Assembly: GCF_014647135.1 (NCBI RefSeq)
Contig: NZ_BMOP01000001.1
Span: 332,543 to 396,542 of the forward strand
Reading direction: 5' to 3'
Source: Shewanella xiamenensis
Lineage (GTDB): Bacteria > Pseudomonadota > Gammaproteobacteria > Enterobacterales > Shewanellaceae
Length of the DNA stretch: 64,000 nt
Position numbers and translations under genes: made by a program. Shown here in pieces: positions 27,837 through 36,888 of the stretch. The number at the start of each line of letters is the position of its first letter. The stretch's first letter is position 1. Under the pieces are notes generated by a model that saw only the letters and a program-made list of their open reading frames with translations, ran no database searches and was not told the origin of the DNA.

Positions 27837-28391
27837 TTAATAGATTAAGGTTGCGACCCCAAGTAGGGCAAACAAAATCGCGCAGCCCCTGTGGATCCAC
27901 TTCATCGGTAATTTTTCGGCACTAAAATGGCCCGCAATCACCACTGGCACGTTCGCCAGCAACATACCCAAAGTGGTACCTGCAACCACCATGGCTAAGG
28001 CATCGTATTTTGCGGCTAACACGACAGTCGCGATCTGGGTTTTATCGCCCATTTCGGCAATAAAGAACAGAATAAAGGTTGCGACAAAGGGGCCCATTTT
28101 ATAGAAACGGCTTTCTTCAGCGTCCACTTTATCGGGGATTAACACCCAAAGGGCAATCGCGAAGAAGGAGGCGGCAACCAAGTAACGCGCTACATCAGGA
28201 CTCACCCAGTTAATGGCCCATTGTCCAAGCCATGCGGCGGCAAAATGGTTAAACAGGGTTGAGAGTAAAATCCCCATAATGATCGCGGTTTTATTTTTAA
28301 ATCTTGCAGCGAGTAAGAGGGCAAGCAGTTGAGTTTTATCGCCAATCTCGGCGATAGCAACCGTAAAGGTTGAGGCGAGTAACGCTTCCAA
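27837..28391 (-). CDS. TMEM165/GDT1 family manganese/cation exporter
   Basis: 184 residues with six membrane helices in two homologous halves. Each half has the family signature: EIGDKTQLLALLLAARF near residue 13 and EMGDKTQIATVVLAAKY near residue 105. Bacterial members (UPF0016, e.g. MneA) export Mn2+. The start is a TTG at 28391 with AAGGAT six bases ahead; a GTG at 28442 in the same frame lies in riboswitch-distal RNA and lacks a site. A yybP-ykoY manganese riboswitch upstream independently supports the manganese role. Confidence 0.92.
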   Translation of the reverse strand: MEALLASTFTVAIAEIGDKTQLLALLLAARFKNKTAIIMGILLSTLFNHFAAAWLGQWAINWVSPDVARYLVAASFFAIALWVLIPDKVDAEESRFYKMGPFVATFILFFIAEMGDKTQIATVVLAAKYDALAMVVAGTTLGMLLANVPVVIAGHFSAEKLPMKWIHRGCAILFALLGVATLIY

Positions 28392-28449
28392 GTGTGATCC
28401 TTTTAGGGGTGGTTTTTGACATAAGCACAATAGACCGTCCACCCCTAGG

Positions 28450-28595
28450 TGCGGTTATTGTGCTCAGGTCTTGCAAGACAAATCGATGATTTGCTGTGAA
28501 CACCATGGCATGTGGCCAAGTATGTTGATGCTCACCCTAGATATTGATGACTCAAAATCCAGTTAGCTACTCCCCCGAAGCGAGGTGGGCATTAT
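28450..28595 (-). ncRNA. yybP-ykoY manganese riboswitch
   Basis: On the minus strand, in order, are the conserved pieces GGGGAGTAGC (28575-28566), CATCAACATACT (28530-28519), ATGGTGTTCAC, and TGCAAGACC (28475-28467). This is the order and sequence of the Mn2+-binding yybP-ykoY aptamer. Immediately after it, AGCACAATA and TATTGTGCT can pair (28464-28424), forming a probable expression-platform hairpin before the ribosome binding site of the GDT1-family exporter. Mn2+ binding should turn on the exporter. The boundaries are approximate. Confidence 0.88.
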
Positions 28596-28795
28596 ACCCA
28601 AGTCGCGATCCGTTTCAAGGTTAAACTTATCAAGATTAAAAGCATAAAATCTGGCAGGTGCCAAAAAAATACCGATCCACATTCTGTAATTCATTGAATT
28701 GTAATAATTTAATTTTTGACAACGTTGTCTTTTGTTGTTAGTTTAGCCGCATCTCAGTCTTTGAGTTACATCCTGTTAACTTAATCAATTGAGAT

Positions 28796-28888
28796 CCACC
28801 GTATTGGGCAAACTAATTGAAAAATTAGGACGCAAAGCCTCCGGTCTAAGGTTGTAAAAGGATGTTAACTAAGATAGCGGGGTTGCTG
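28796..28888 (+). ncRNA. c-di-GMP-I (GEMM) riboswitch upstream of the chitin-binding LPMO
   Basis: The conserved GEMM-I elements occur in order: GGGCAAAC (28806-28813), a variable P1b stem-loop, GACGCAAAGCCTCCGG (28829-28844), TCTAAGG, and the closing AGCGGGGTTGCT (28876-28887). This is essentially the textbook class I aptamer. A hairpin AGAATTCA...TGAATTCT (28890-28915) follows and may be the expression platform. The regulated gene starts about 125 bases further on. The Vibrio cholerae gbpA gene is a known target of this riboswitch class, so the arrangement is conserved. Confidence 0.95.
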
Positions 28889-29014
28889 TAGAATTCAGCG
28901 AATATATTGAATTCTTTAAAAAATAAACGGCTTTGCTTAATGCTGTTTTGCCTAAATACCACTTTTATACCAATGCCAATCTTTTATTGAATGGCCCCTA
29001 CGGAGTACATTAAA

Positions 29015-30490
29015 GTGGAACATCTGACTGCTTTTTCTCAATCAACTGTCCCTAAATTTGCAATTCCTAAGCTTACTCAGTTAAGCCTAGTAGCATTAGC
29101 CTTGACTGCCGGAAGTTCGTTGCTGAGCCAAACGGCATCGGCTCATGGTTATGTTATATCACCAGAGTCTCGCTCCTACGCCTGTAAATCGGGCAGCAAC
29201 GTCAACTGTGGCGCCATTCAGTGGGAGCCGCAAAGTGTTGAAGGTCCTTCTGGATTCCCTGAGTCTGGCCCTGCTGACGGTAAAATTGCTAGTGCGGCAA
29301 ATGGGGCATTTTCTCCTTTGGATGAACAGAGCCCAAGTCGTTGGTCTAAGCGCGATATCAAAGCGGGTTGGAATGACTTTTCTTGGCAGTTTACTGCTAA
29401 CCACGTTACCCGCAATTGGCGCTACTATTTAACTCGTCAAGGCTGGGATCAAAATCAAGCTCTGAGCCGCGCAAGCTTTGACTTAGCCCCCTTTTGTGTG
29501 ATCGACGGTGGCATGGTGCAACCGCCAAAGCTAGTGACTCATAATTGTTATGTGCCTGAAGATAGAACGGGTTATCACGTTATCTTGGCCGTGTGGGAAG
29601 TGGGTGACACCACCAACAGCTTCTACAATGCCATCGATGTGAACTTGAGCTCAGGCGCTGTGGTGCCGGGCGAGTGGACCGATATTGGTGATATTAATCC
29701 GTCACTCGATCTTAAAGCGGGTGATAAGGTGATGACGCGGGTGTTTGACGCCAACGGCGAGCAAACTGCCAAGCAAACTCAGATAACCATTGCCGATGCC
29801 ACCCAAGGTGCTAAGCAAAATTGGCCATTCCTGTTAGCCAGTGCCATTAATGCTCAGCAGCCACAACTTAAAGCTGGGCAGAAGAATGCGGCTGGTGTGA
29901 TTTCACCTGTGTATGGCAAAAATGAGATTTTTGCCGCGCCTAAGTCGGGCTTAGAGCGAGTGGAAGTGAGCTTTGATATTGCGCCAGCACCGGGAAATCA
30001 GCTTAATGTCACCTCCTTGGCCGATGATTACACCATTGTTGATGGTGCCGCGCAGGTCAGTTTTGATGTGAGCACCAATGCGGATATGCAGGTTTCGGCC
30101 TATTTATTTAGCCACGATGGCACCGCAGCAGGTTATGTGACGCAGGCGGTAAACAATACCAGCGCGAGTTTTGTGTTGGATGTCGTTGCCCCTAAGGCAG
30201 GACATTATCATTTACAAGTGAAAGCTGAGCCTAAACAAGGTGAAGTTATCCAGCAAAACTTTGATCTTTTCCTAAAAGATCAAGCCACTGCACCGGATGC
30301 TGACTTTATCTTCCCTGAGGGGATAAAAAGCTATGCTGCGGGCACTAAAGTGCTACAACCTAAAACTGGTAAAGTCTATCAATGTAAACCTTGGCCCTAC
30401 AGTGGCTATTGTGTGCAATGGTCACCAACTGCAACGGGTTTTGAACCAGGCGTAGGTAGCTCTTGGACCATGGCTTGGACTGAGCTGTAA
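29015..30490 (+). CDS. gbpA: GbpA-like chitin-binding lytic polysaccharide monooxygenase
   Basis: About 491 residues. A signal peptide ends TASA, leaving His at the mature N terminus (HGYVISPESRSYACKSG), as the AA10 copper site requires; the second ligand is in TANHVTRNWRYYLTR. AA10 covers about mature residues 1-180, followed by GbpA-type domain 2, a further beta domain, and a C-terminal carbohydrate-binding CBM5/12-like module (YQCKPWPYSGYCVQWSP). It should bind and oxidatively cleave chitin and aid attachment. Start: GTG at 29015 with GGAG nine bases ahead; an ATG at 28991 in frame has no ribosome binding site. Expression should respond to c-di-GMP through the upstream riboswitch. Confidence 0.93.
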   Translation: MEHLTAFSQSTVPKFAIPKLTQLSLVALALTAGSSLLSQTASAHGYVISPESRSYACKSGSNVNCGAIQWEPQSVEGPSGFPESGPADGKIASAANGAFSPLDEQSPSRWSKRDIKAGWNDFSWQFTANHVTRNWRYYLTRQGWDQNQALSRASFDLAPFCVIDGGMVQPPKLVTHNCYVPEDRTGYHVILAVWEVGDTTNSFYNAIDVNLSSGAVVPGEWTDIGDINPSLDLKAGDKVMTRVFDANGEQTAKQTQITIADATQGAKQNWPFLLASAINAQQPQLKAGQKNAAGVISPVYGKNEIFAAPKSGLERVEVSFDIAPAPGNQLNVTSLADDYTIVDGAAQVSFDVSTNADMQVSAYLFSHDGTAAGYVTQAVNNTSASFVLDVVAPKAGHYHLQVKAEPKQGEVIQQNFDLFLKDQATAPDADFIFPEGIKSYAAGTKVLQPKTGKVYQCKPWPYSGYCVQWSPTATGFEPGVGSSWTMAWTEL

Positions 30491-31059
30491 TTTAACATTT
30501 TGAGTGATTGTTAAATTCAACGGAATGGACTTAAGCATATGGAAGGTGTTTAAGTCCATTATCAGCGCGTTTGTGATGTTGCAAAGGCCAAATTAACCTT
30601 ACGATGATTTTAATCGCGCATTTGGCGTATTTTCACAAAGGTAGCGATTTTGTTGGTTTGTATGTTTTCGTTTATCACTGCGCTATTGAGTTGTTACCAT
30701 TAGGCGCGCCTTCTATCTTTGTTCACAACTGGCTTGCCCACTGGGATTGGCTCTGTTAATGTCCCTAGCTATCTTCTATTACGCGCGTTGTCGCTGTTTT
30801 GCTAAGGCAATCACGATTGAAATTAATGTCACTTTTCTGCAAACGATTTAGTTAGCCTCAATGGCTACTGGGTTGAAATATTCAATAGCTATTGGGGCCA
30901 ATTGATCTGCTCTATTGAGATCGGATTGGATGCTTTAAGTTTAGTGACGCTTTTCGTTTGAGATTGCTGTTGGCTTAATCACAGAGTGCGCAAGGCTTTA
31001 TCCTTCAAATCTACTCAAAAACCTTAAAAAAATAATTAATACTTGAACAGGATAATTGT
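30491..31059. other. Intergenic region upstream of the aromatic amino acid permease
   Basis: About 570 bases without a credible gene. A long stem, AATGGACTTAA with TTAAGTCCATT (about 30523-30562), lies just after gbpA and may end that transcript, although no T run follows. The remainder presumably carries the permease promoter. No TyrR box was confidently identified. Confidence 0.4.
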
Positions 31060-32247
31060 GTGAATTCAAAAATGTTAGGCTCGATAGCCATCGTCGCGGG
31101 AACCGCCATTGGCGCGGGAATGTTAGCCTTACCGCTCGCTACGGCGGCCTTAGGTATGGTACCTGCTATTTTGTTGATGGTAGTGATTTGGGGGCTGTCA
31201 GCCTATACCTCATTGTTAATGCTTGAGATTAATCTTCGTTCTGGCGTGGGCGATAATGTCCATGCGATTACTGGCAAATTACTCGGTAAGAAAGGCCAAA
31301 TGGTGCAAGGCGCATCGTTCCTTAGCTTACTCTTTGCCTTAACGGCGGCGTATCTAACAGGAGGCTCATCGCTATTAGTGCTCAAAGCGCAAAATATGTT
31401 TGATATCGTGTTAGATAACCAACTTGCGGTGGTGTTATTCACCTTAGTACTGGGCGGGTTTGCGGCATTAGGCGTGGCTTGGGTCGATAAAGTGTCGCGC
31501 TTTTTGTTCTCATTGATGATTTTATTGCTGATTGTTGTCGTGCTGTTTTTATTACCTGAAGTCAGTATTTCCAGTATGGCAACCAATGCGATAGCGCAAT
31601 CCTTGACCAGCAGTTGGATGGCGGCGATCCCTGTGGTATTTACCTCCTTTGGTTTTCACGTGTGTATTGCAACCTTAGTGCGTTATTTAGATGGTGATGC
31701 CGCCTCGCTGCGTAAGGTATTGTTAATAGGTTCAACGATTCCGCTTGCCTGTTATATCTTTTGGTTGTTAGTGACCTTAGGCACTGTGGGGGGCAATGAA
31801 ATCAGTGGCTTTAATGGTTCTTTGCCAGCGCTTATCAGTGCGTTACAAGAGATTGCCCATACGCCTTGGATCAGTAAATGTATTTCGCTATTCGCGGATT
31901 TAGCTTTAATTACCTCTTTCCTCGGGGTGACCTTAAGTTTGTATGATTTTGTGGCAGAACTCACCCGCGCTAAGAAGACCTTTTTGGGGCGGACGCAAAC
32001 CTGGTTATTAACCTTTGTGCCGCCATTGTTATGCGCGCTCTATGTGCCCGAAGGCTTTGTTGCCGTATTAGGCTTTGCTGCGGTGCCGCTGGTGGTGATG
32101 ATTATTTTTCTGCCGATTGTGATGGCGCTACGTCAACGTCAAGCCGTGCCCCAAGGATACCAAGTGTCAGGCGGAACATTTACCCTTGGACTTGCAGGTC
32201 TGTTGGGAGCCATCATTATTGGTGCTCAGCTATTTGTCGCACTTTAA
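31060..32247 (+). CDS. tyrP: Aromatic amino acid permease, TyrP/Mtr (HAAAP) family
   Basis: 395 residues and about 11 membrane helices. The N terminus GSIAIVAGTAIGAGMLALPLATA is the HAAAP signature, followed by YLTGGSSLL, VFTSFGFHVCIATLVRYLDGD and SFLGVTLSLYDFVAEL. It should import tyrosine or tryptophan with protons. The start is GTG at 31060 behind AGGA. Substrate choice between Tyr and Trp is not decided by sequence. Single-gene unit with a good terminator. Confidence 0.88.
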   Translation: MNSKMLGSIAIVAGTAIGAGMLALPLATAALGMVPAILLMVVIWGLSAYTSLLMLEINLRSGVGDNVHAITGKLLGKKGQMVQGASFLSLLFALTAAYLTGGSSLLVLKAQNMFDIVLDNQLAVVLFTLVLGGFAALGVAWVDKVSRFLFSLMILLLIVVVLFLLPEVSISSMATNAIAQSLTSSWMAAIPVVFTSFGFHVCIATLVRYLDGDAASLRKVLLIGSTIPLACYIFWLLVTLGTVGGNEISGFNGSLPALISALQEIAHTPWISKCISLFADLALITSFLGVTLSLYDFVAELTRAKKTFLGRTQTWLLTFVPPLLCALYVPEGFVAVLGFAAVPLVVMIIFLPIVMALRQRQAVPQGYQVSGGTFTLGLAGLLGAIIIGAQLFVAL

Positions 32248-32349
32248 ACTGCGGCAATTGAGCGCATTTAAACTTGTAGTGCTTAGTTAATGTATTTGCT
32301 TTGTAAGCGAATTTTTCTGAGTCTGTTATAAAGTGCGTGCGATATGCTA

Positions 32350-32375
32350 AAGTCAGGCTCTATGCCTGACTTTTT
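32350..32375 (+). terminator. Terminator after the aromatic permease
   Basis: AAGTCAGGC-TCTAT-GCCTGACTT followed by T residues, about 100 bases after the stop codon. Confidence 0.88.
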
Positions 32376-32465
32376 ACTTTCTGGCTGTCGGGTAAGTGAT
32401 TCACATCATACGTAGAAATAGCCTCGCAAGCGCTCGGCTTTCTTTATCAAAACGGACTTAAGACA

Positions 32466-34622
32466 ATGAAAAAATGGTTACTCTCAGTTGCTGTGGCGGC
32501 GAGTTTTGCTTCCCATGCTGACGAAGGTATGTGGCAGCCCCATCAATTGCCCGCAATGGCCGATGAACTCAAAGCGAAAGGCTTAGAAATTGATGCTAAA
32601 TCAATCTCTAAACTTACCGAATTCCCGATGAATGCCGTGATAAGCCTTGGTGGCTGTACGGCATCTTTTGTATCACCCAAAGGCTTAGTGGTGACTAACC
32701 ATCACTGCGCCTATGGTTCGATTCAATACAATTCTACTGCTGAGAAAAACCTGTTACAGGACGGTTTTTTAGCTAAAACCTTTGCTGATGAATTACCCGC
32801 AGCCCCAGGCTCACGGGTATATGTGACTGAAGATGTGACTAATGTTACTGAGCGCGTTAAAGCTGGGCTAGAAAACAAAACGGGCCGTGAGTTTTATCAA
32901 GGGATTGAAAACCAAGAGAAAGCTCTCGTTGCCGAGTGTGAAAAAGACGAAGGCTATCGTTGCCAGGTGTATAGCTTCCACGGTGGCTTGGAATACTATC
33001 TGGTTAAACAGCTAGAAATCCGCGACGTGCGTTTAGTCTACAATCCTGCGGGTAGTGTGGGTAAATACGGTGGCGATATCGATAACTGGATGTGGCCACG
33101 TCATACGGGCGACTATTCTTTCTACCGCGCCTATGTGTCTAAAAATGGTAAACCCGCAGAATTTAGCGCTGACAACGTGCCCTACGAGCCAAAGAGCTTC
33201 TTAAAAGTCTCTGCTAAAGGCGTGAGTGAAGGTGACTTTGTGATGGTAGCGGGTTACCCCGGCCGCACAAATCGTTATCGCACCGCGACTGAAGTTCAAA
33301 ATGAGTTTGAGTGGGCTTATCCCGAAGGCAAAATGCTGCGTGAGCGCTTTATTGAAATCATTAAAGCAACTGCGCCAGAGGGCAGTGACGAGCGGATTAA
33401 GTATGAGAGCCAAATCGCGGGCTTAGCAAACTATGCTAAAAACTTCACTTCGATGATCGAGTTCTACGGCAAATCGACTATGTTGGCCGATCGTAAAGCC
33501 CTTGAAGCTAAACTGGCTGAGTGGATCGCTAAAGACAGCAGCCGTGAGGCTAAATACGGTAAAACCTTAGCCGAATTAGATGCCTTGATTGCTAAGAGCA
33601 AAGCGCACCAAGAACGGGATATGATTTTAAGCTACATCAGTAGCACCACTATGTTACCAACGGCGACGAATCTGTACCGTTTAGCCCATGAAAAGCAACT
33701 GCCTGATATGCAGCGTGAACCAGGCTTCCAAGACCGTGATATGACTCGCTTTAAGGCAAGCATGGAACGTATTGATCGCCGTTATGCCGCGAGTGTCGAT
33801 AAGGCCGTACTCTTAGATATGCTAAAACGTTATGCCGCGTTACCTGAAGCGCAGCGTTTACCTGCGATGGATAAAGCCTTTGGTATCGATAACAAGGTTA
33901 ACGAAGCTAAGCTTGCTAAAACCTTAGATAAAATGTACGCAAAAACCGAACTCGGTAATAAAGATGTGCGTTTAGCTTGGATGGAAAAATCGGTCGACGA
34001 TTTTAAAGCCTCTAAGGATCCTTTTATTCAATTTGCGGTGGCCATGTATGACACCAATATGAGCGAAGAGAAGAAAGAAAAAGAATTAGACGGCGAGATG
34101 ATGAAAATACGTCCGCAATATATGGATGCCATCATTGCCTATAATCTTGAGCAGGGTAAGCCCGTTTACGCCGATGCAAACTCTAGCCTGCGTGTTACGG
34201 TTGGCCATGTAAAAGGTTATTCGCCAAAAGATGGTTTAGTGGCTGTGCCATTCACTCGCCTCGAAGGCATAGTGCAAAAAGACACGGGAATTGATCCATT
34301 CGATGCACCGAAAAAGCAGTTAGAGCTTATTAAACAGAAGCAATACGGTGATTTCTATATGAAATCCATCGATTCTGTGCCTGTAAACTTCCTGTCGACC
34401 TTAGATACCACTGGTGGTAACTCAGGTTCACCTACCTTAAACGGCCGCGCCGAATTAGTGGGTCTGCTGTTTGATGGTGTATATGAAAGCATTATCGGCG
34501 GCTGGGCATTTGATAATGAGATTAACCGCTCTATTCATGTCGATAGCCGTTATATGTTGTGGGTAATGAAATATTTGGATGGTGCCGACAATCTCTTAGC
34601 TGAGATGGAAATCGTTAAATAA
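32466..34622 (+). CDS. S46 family dipeptidyl peptidase (DPP7-like)
   Basis: 718 residues, the S46 length. A short Sec signal (ending SHA) precedes the mature chain. Catalytic elements: His in LVVTNHHCAYGS (about residue 80), Asp in DIDNWMWPRHTGD (about 221), Ser in TTGGNSGSPTLNG (about 652). Eighteen residues after that Ser the sequence is LLFDG. Gly at this position marks DPP7-type enzymes that prefer hydrophobic P1 residues, whereas DPP11 has Arg there. It releases dipeptides from the N termini of oligopeptides in the periplasm. Single-gene unit. Confidence 0.92.
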   Translation: MKKWLLSVAVAASFASHADEGMWQPHQLPAMADELKAKGLEIDAKSISKLTEFPMNAVISLGGCTASFVSPKGLVVTNHHCAYGSIQYNSTAEKNLLQDGFLAKTFADELPAAPGSRVYVTEDVTNVTERVKAGLENKTGREFYQGIENQEKALVAECEKDEGYRCQVYSFHGGLEYYLVKQLEIRDVRLVYNPAGSVGKYGGDIDNWMWPRHTGDYSFYRAYVSKNGKPAEFSADNVPYEPKSFLKVSAKGVSEGDFVMVAGYPGRTNRYRTATEVQNEFEWAYPEGKMLRERFIEIIKATAPEGSDERIKYESQIAGLANYAKNFTSMIEFYGKSTMLADRKALEAKLAEWIAKDSSREAKYGKTLAELDALIAKSKAHQERDMILSYISSTTMLPTATNLYRLAHEKQLPDMQREPGFQDRDMTRFKASMERIDRRYAASVDKAVLLDMLKRYAALPEAQRLPAMDKAFGIDNKVNEAKLAKTLDKMYAKTELGNKDVRLAWMEKSVDDFKASKDPFIQFAVAMYDTNMSEEKKEKELDGEMMKIRPQYMDAIIAYNLEQGKPVYADANSSLRVTVGHVKGYSPKDGLVAVPFTRLEGIVQKDTGIDPFDAPKKQLELIKQKQYGDFYMKSIDSVPVNFLSTLDTTGGNSGSPTLNGRAELVGLLFDGVYESIIGGWAFDNEINRSIHVDSRYMLWVMKYLDGADNLLAEMEIVK

Positions 34623-34664
34623 TCCATTGCCGGATTAGCGTCACTGCGGTCAAAGCAAGACAAT

Positions 34665-34699
34665 AAAAAGCGATAAACCCATAGGGCTTATCGCTTTTT
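34665..34699 (+). terminator. Terminator after the S46 peptidase
   Basis: AAAAAGCGATAA-ACCCATAGGGC-TTATCGCTTTTT, a long symmetrical hairpin ending in T residues. Confidence 0.92.
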
Positions 34700-35037
34700 C
34701 ATTTTGAGATGATAAAACGACCCAATGCCTGCGTATGGTGGAAAGCGGTTTGGGATAGATATTCATTAGGTTGAGTTGCACACGCCCTAGTGCTCGCTAA
34801 ATATCAAATACTGACTTTCGTTGCATTCACTCAACGAGACAGTAAATAGAAACTAATATTGATACTGGCTTAGGGTTTCTATTAGGGACTAATTCAGCAG
34901 TATCCAGTTTGAATTTAGCCCTAAATGTCTTGTGGTGTAGCGCTGATGTATTCACCTAAAGTGATCTGTAAGATAAGAAGATCACTGCAGCTTTGGTGGC
35001 ACAAAAAATAGTGTGCCACTTCACCCTTAGCAGATTA
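34700..35037. other. Intergenic region between S46 peptidase and DUF3144 genes
   Basis: About 340 bases between convergent genes with no credible ORF. A TAGAAAC...GTTTCTA inverted repeat lies near 34846-34883. I see no other clear structure. Confidence 0.4.
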
Positions 35038-35355
35038 TCAGTTCTTAAAAATTTGGACAGAATCATCTATCTCTGCGGGTTCTTCCTGCATAACGGGTGG
35101 GTTGGCGATATGGTCGTCTAAATTATCACTCAGCATTTCACGGTATTCTGCGCTAAACCAGTCGAGTGCATTGTCTTTTTCTGCACCTAAATCGGCTGAT
35201 TTAATCGCCGCTTCAAAAGCATTAAAACGAGCCGCCGCAAAACGCAGGGCGGTACCTACTTTGCCTACATCACCTTCTTGCTGGCTTAGCTGATTGGCTA
35301 AGGCAATAAATTGATCGGCAAGTTCAAAAATAGTGGTGTTGCTCGTGTCTGTCAT
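35038..35355 (-). CDS. DUF3144 family protein
   Basis: 105 residues, acidic, mostly helical. FELADQFIALANQLSQQEG, TALRFAAARFNAFEAA and DWFSAEYREMLSDNLDDHI are the DUF3144 core. No signal peptide or membrane segment, so cytoplasmic. Function unknown. It lies downstream of a prepilin gene on the same strand, about 70 bases away, with no evident link. Confidence 0.85.
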   Translation of the reverse strand: MTDTSNTTIFELADQFIALANQLSQQEGDVGKVGTALRFAAARFNAFEAAIKSADLGAEKDNALDWFSAEYREMLSDNLDDHIANPPVMQEEPAEIDDSVQIFKN

Positions 35356-35425
35356 AGCGCTTACTCAAAATAATTTATTGGTGGGCGATTCTATCCTAAT
35401 TTCGATCGGAAGGAATCGCTAACTC

Positions 35426-35986
35426 TTAACTATTGGGATCTAAGTCTGTTGTGACGGTTCCCGTTCTTGAATCGTAATAAATGGATAATTTATCGTTAGC
35501 CCGATAAAAATATCGGCATTGATTAGGGTTGAGATAACTGGCTTTATAGTCTGTTTCTGTGGCATCAATATTGAGTCGTGAGACGCTCGGCTGCGCATTT
35601 TGGAATAACACTTCCCATACAGAGACACAGTCTTCCACATTATCTAATGAAGGTGATGCCTCATTGCCATAAATATAGTGTTGGGCAGGCCAACCGTTAG
35701 CATTAAAGTCCACTTGTTCAGATTGTGCTGTGCCAAATACGGGCAAATCTTCCTTGGGGCCTGAGCCTACTTTCACTGCCCAAACTGAACGCGCTAAATT
35801 TAAACCGGATTTAAATCCTGCGCCTGCGGCTTTGACTGTAGCTATCTGCGCATCTTGCTGCACATTGATAAACTTGGGCAAAGCCACAACGGCTAAAATT
35901 CCAAGCACAATAATCACTACAACGAGTTCAATTAAGGTAAAGCCTGCGGATTGTGGACTTGAGCCTTGTAAGCGGTCGCGGATCAT
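35426..35986 (-). CDS. Type IV prepilin-like protein, MshA-like
   Basis: 186 residues. A short basic leader (MIRDRLQGSSPQSAG) is followed by the class III cleavage site and helix GFTLIELVVVIIVLGILAVVALPKFINVQ, with the essential Glu at +5. The C-terminal globular part has two cysteines (EDCVSVWE and NQCRYFYRANDK) that could form the disulfide loop, as in MSHA pilins. It is isolated from any pilus assembly operon in this window, so it is probably an accessory or orphan pilin that uses machinery encoded elsewhere. Confidence 0.88.
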   Translation of the reverse strand: MIRDRLQGSSPQSAGFTLIELVVVIIVLGILAVVALPKFINVQQDAQIATVKAAGAGFKSGLNLARSVWAVKVGSGPKEDLPVFGTAQSEQVDFNANGWPAQHYIYGNEASPSLDNVEDCVSVWEVLFQNAQPSVSRLNIDATETDYKASYLNPNQCRYFYRANDKLSIYYDSRTGTVTTDLDPNS

Positions 35987-36152
35987 TTATCTGAATGAAT
36001 AGGGGATAAGTGCCGACACTATAGCACTTAATTGGTGGCATTTTAACTTGAACTATCAGCAGTTCAGGCGAATTAATCGTACAGTGAGCTTGTCATGGTT
36101 GCTTATCACTTTTAAGCTAACGGCATTGTAACTTAAGTAAGAGAAACTGATT

Positions 36153-36812
36153 TTGGCGACTTGGCAAGCATTTATCGACCATCAACGTACGCAGCCTTAC
36201 TATCAACAGCTGATCGCATTTGTGAATCAACAGCGAGAAGCGGGCAAAGTGATTTATCCTCCGAAAGAGGATGTGTTTAATGCATTCAAAACAACGCCGC
36301 TCGAGCAAGTGCGTGTAGTGTTAATTGGTCAAGATCCCTACCATGGCCCCAATCAAGCCCATGGTTTATGTTTCTCAGTGAAACGAGGGGTTAAACCGCC
36401 GCCTTCGCTTGCCAATATGTATAAAGAATTGGTTAACGATATTCCGGGATTCCATATTCCCAACCATGGTGATTTAACGGCCTGGGCTGAACAGGGGATT
36501 TTGATGCTTAATACTGTCCTCACGGTAGAACAGGGGCAAGCGCACTCCCATGCCAATGCGGGCTGGGAAATTTTTACGACGGAAGCGTTAAAGCTGCTTA
36601 ATGCGCAGCAACGTCCAATTATCTTCGTGCTGTGGGGGAGTCATGCCATCAAAAAAGGTGCTGTGATTAACGCGCCACAACACCAAATTCTATCGGGACC
36701 GCATCCATCTCCTTTATCGGCGTATCGTGGTTTTTTTGGTTGTGGGCATTTTTCAAAAGTGAATCAACTACTGATGGCTCGGGGCGAAGCGCCGATCCAA
36801 TGGCAAGTTTAA
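36153..36812 (+). CDS. ung: Uracil-DNA glycosylase
   Basis: 219 residues, the family-1 UDG length. The water-activating loop is [20 protein letters not shown] with the catalytic Asp, and the minor-groove loop is [19 protein letters not shown] with the catalytic His. It removes uracil from DNA. The start is TTG at 36153, with a purine-rich AAGAGAAA ahead; no ATG is available near this position. It converges with ispB across a shared terminator. Confidence 0.95.
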   Translation: MATWQAFIDHQRTQPYYQQLIAFVNQQREAGKVIYPPKEDVFNAFKTTPLEQVRVVLIGQDPYHGPNQAHGLCFSVKRGVKPPPSLANMYKELVNDIPGFHIPNHGDLTAWAEQGILMLNTVLTVEQGQAHSHANAGWEIFTTEALKLLNAQQRPIIFVLWGSHAIKKGAVINAPQHQILSGPHPSPLSAYRGFFGCGHFSKVNQLLMARGEAPIQWQV

Positions 36813-36839
36813 GTTCCATGTTGTAAAGAATGCTAAAAA

Positions 36840-36869
36840 TAAAAAGGCCTTGCTAAGCAAGGCCTTTTT
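36840..36869 (+). terminator. Bidirectional terminator between ung and ispB
   Basis: AAAAAGGCCTTGC-TAA-GCAAGGCCTTTTT, perfectly symmetrical and placed between convergent stop codons. Confidence 0.93.
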
Positions 36870-36888
36870 ATTGATTGTTCACAACAGC

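Noticed and set aside
28442..28444. GTG start for the GDT1-family exporter at 28442
   Set aside because: There is no ribosome binding site ahead of it, the added residues do not resemble the family N terminus, and the TTG at 28391 has a good site.
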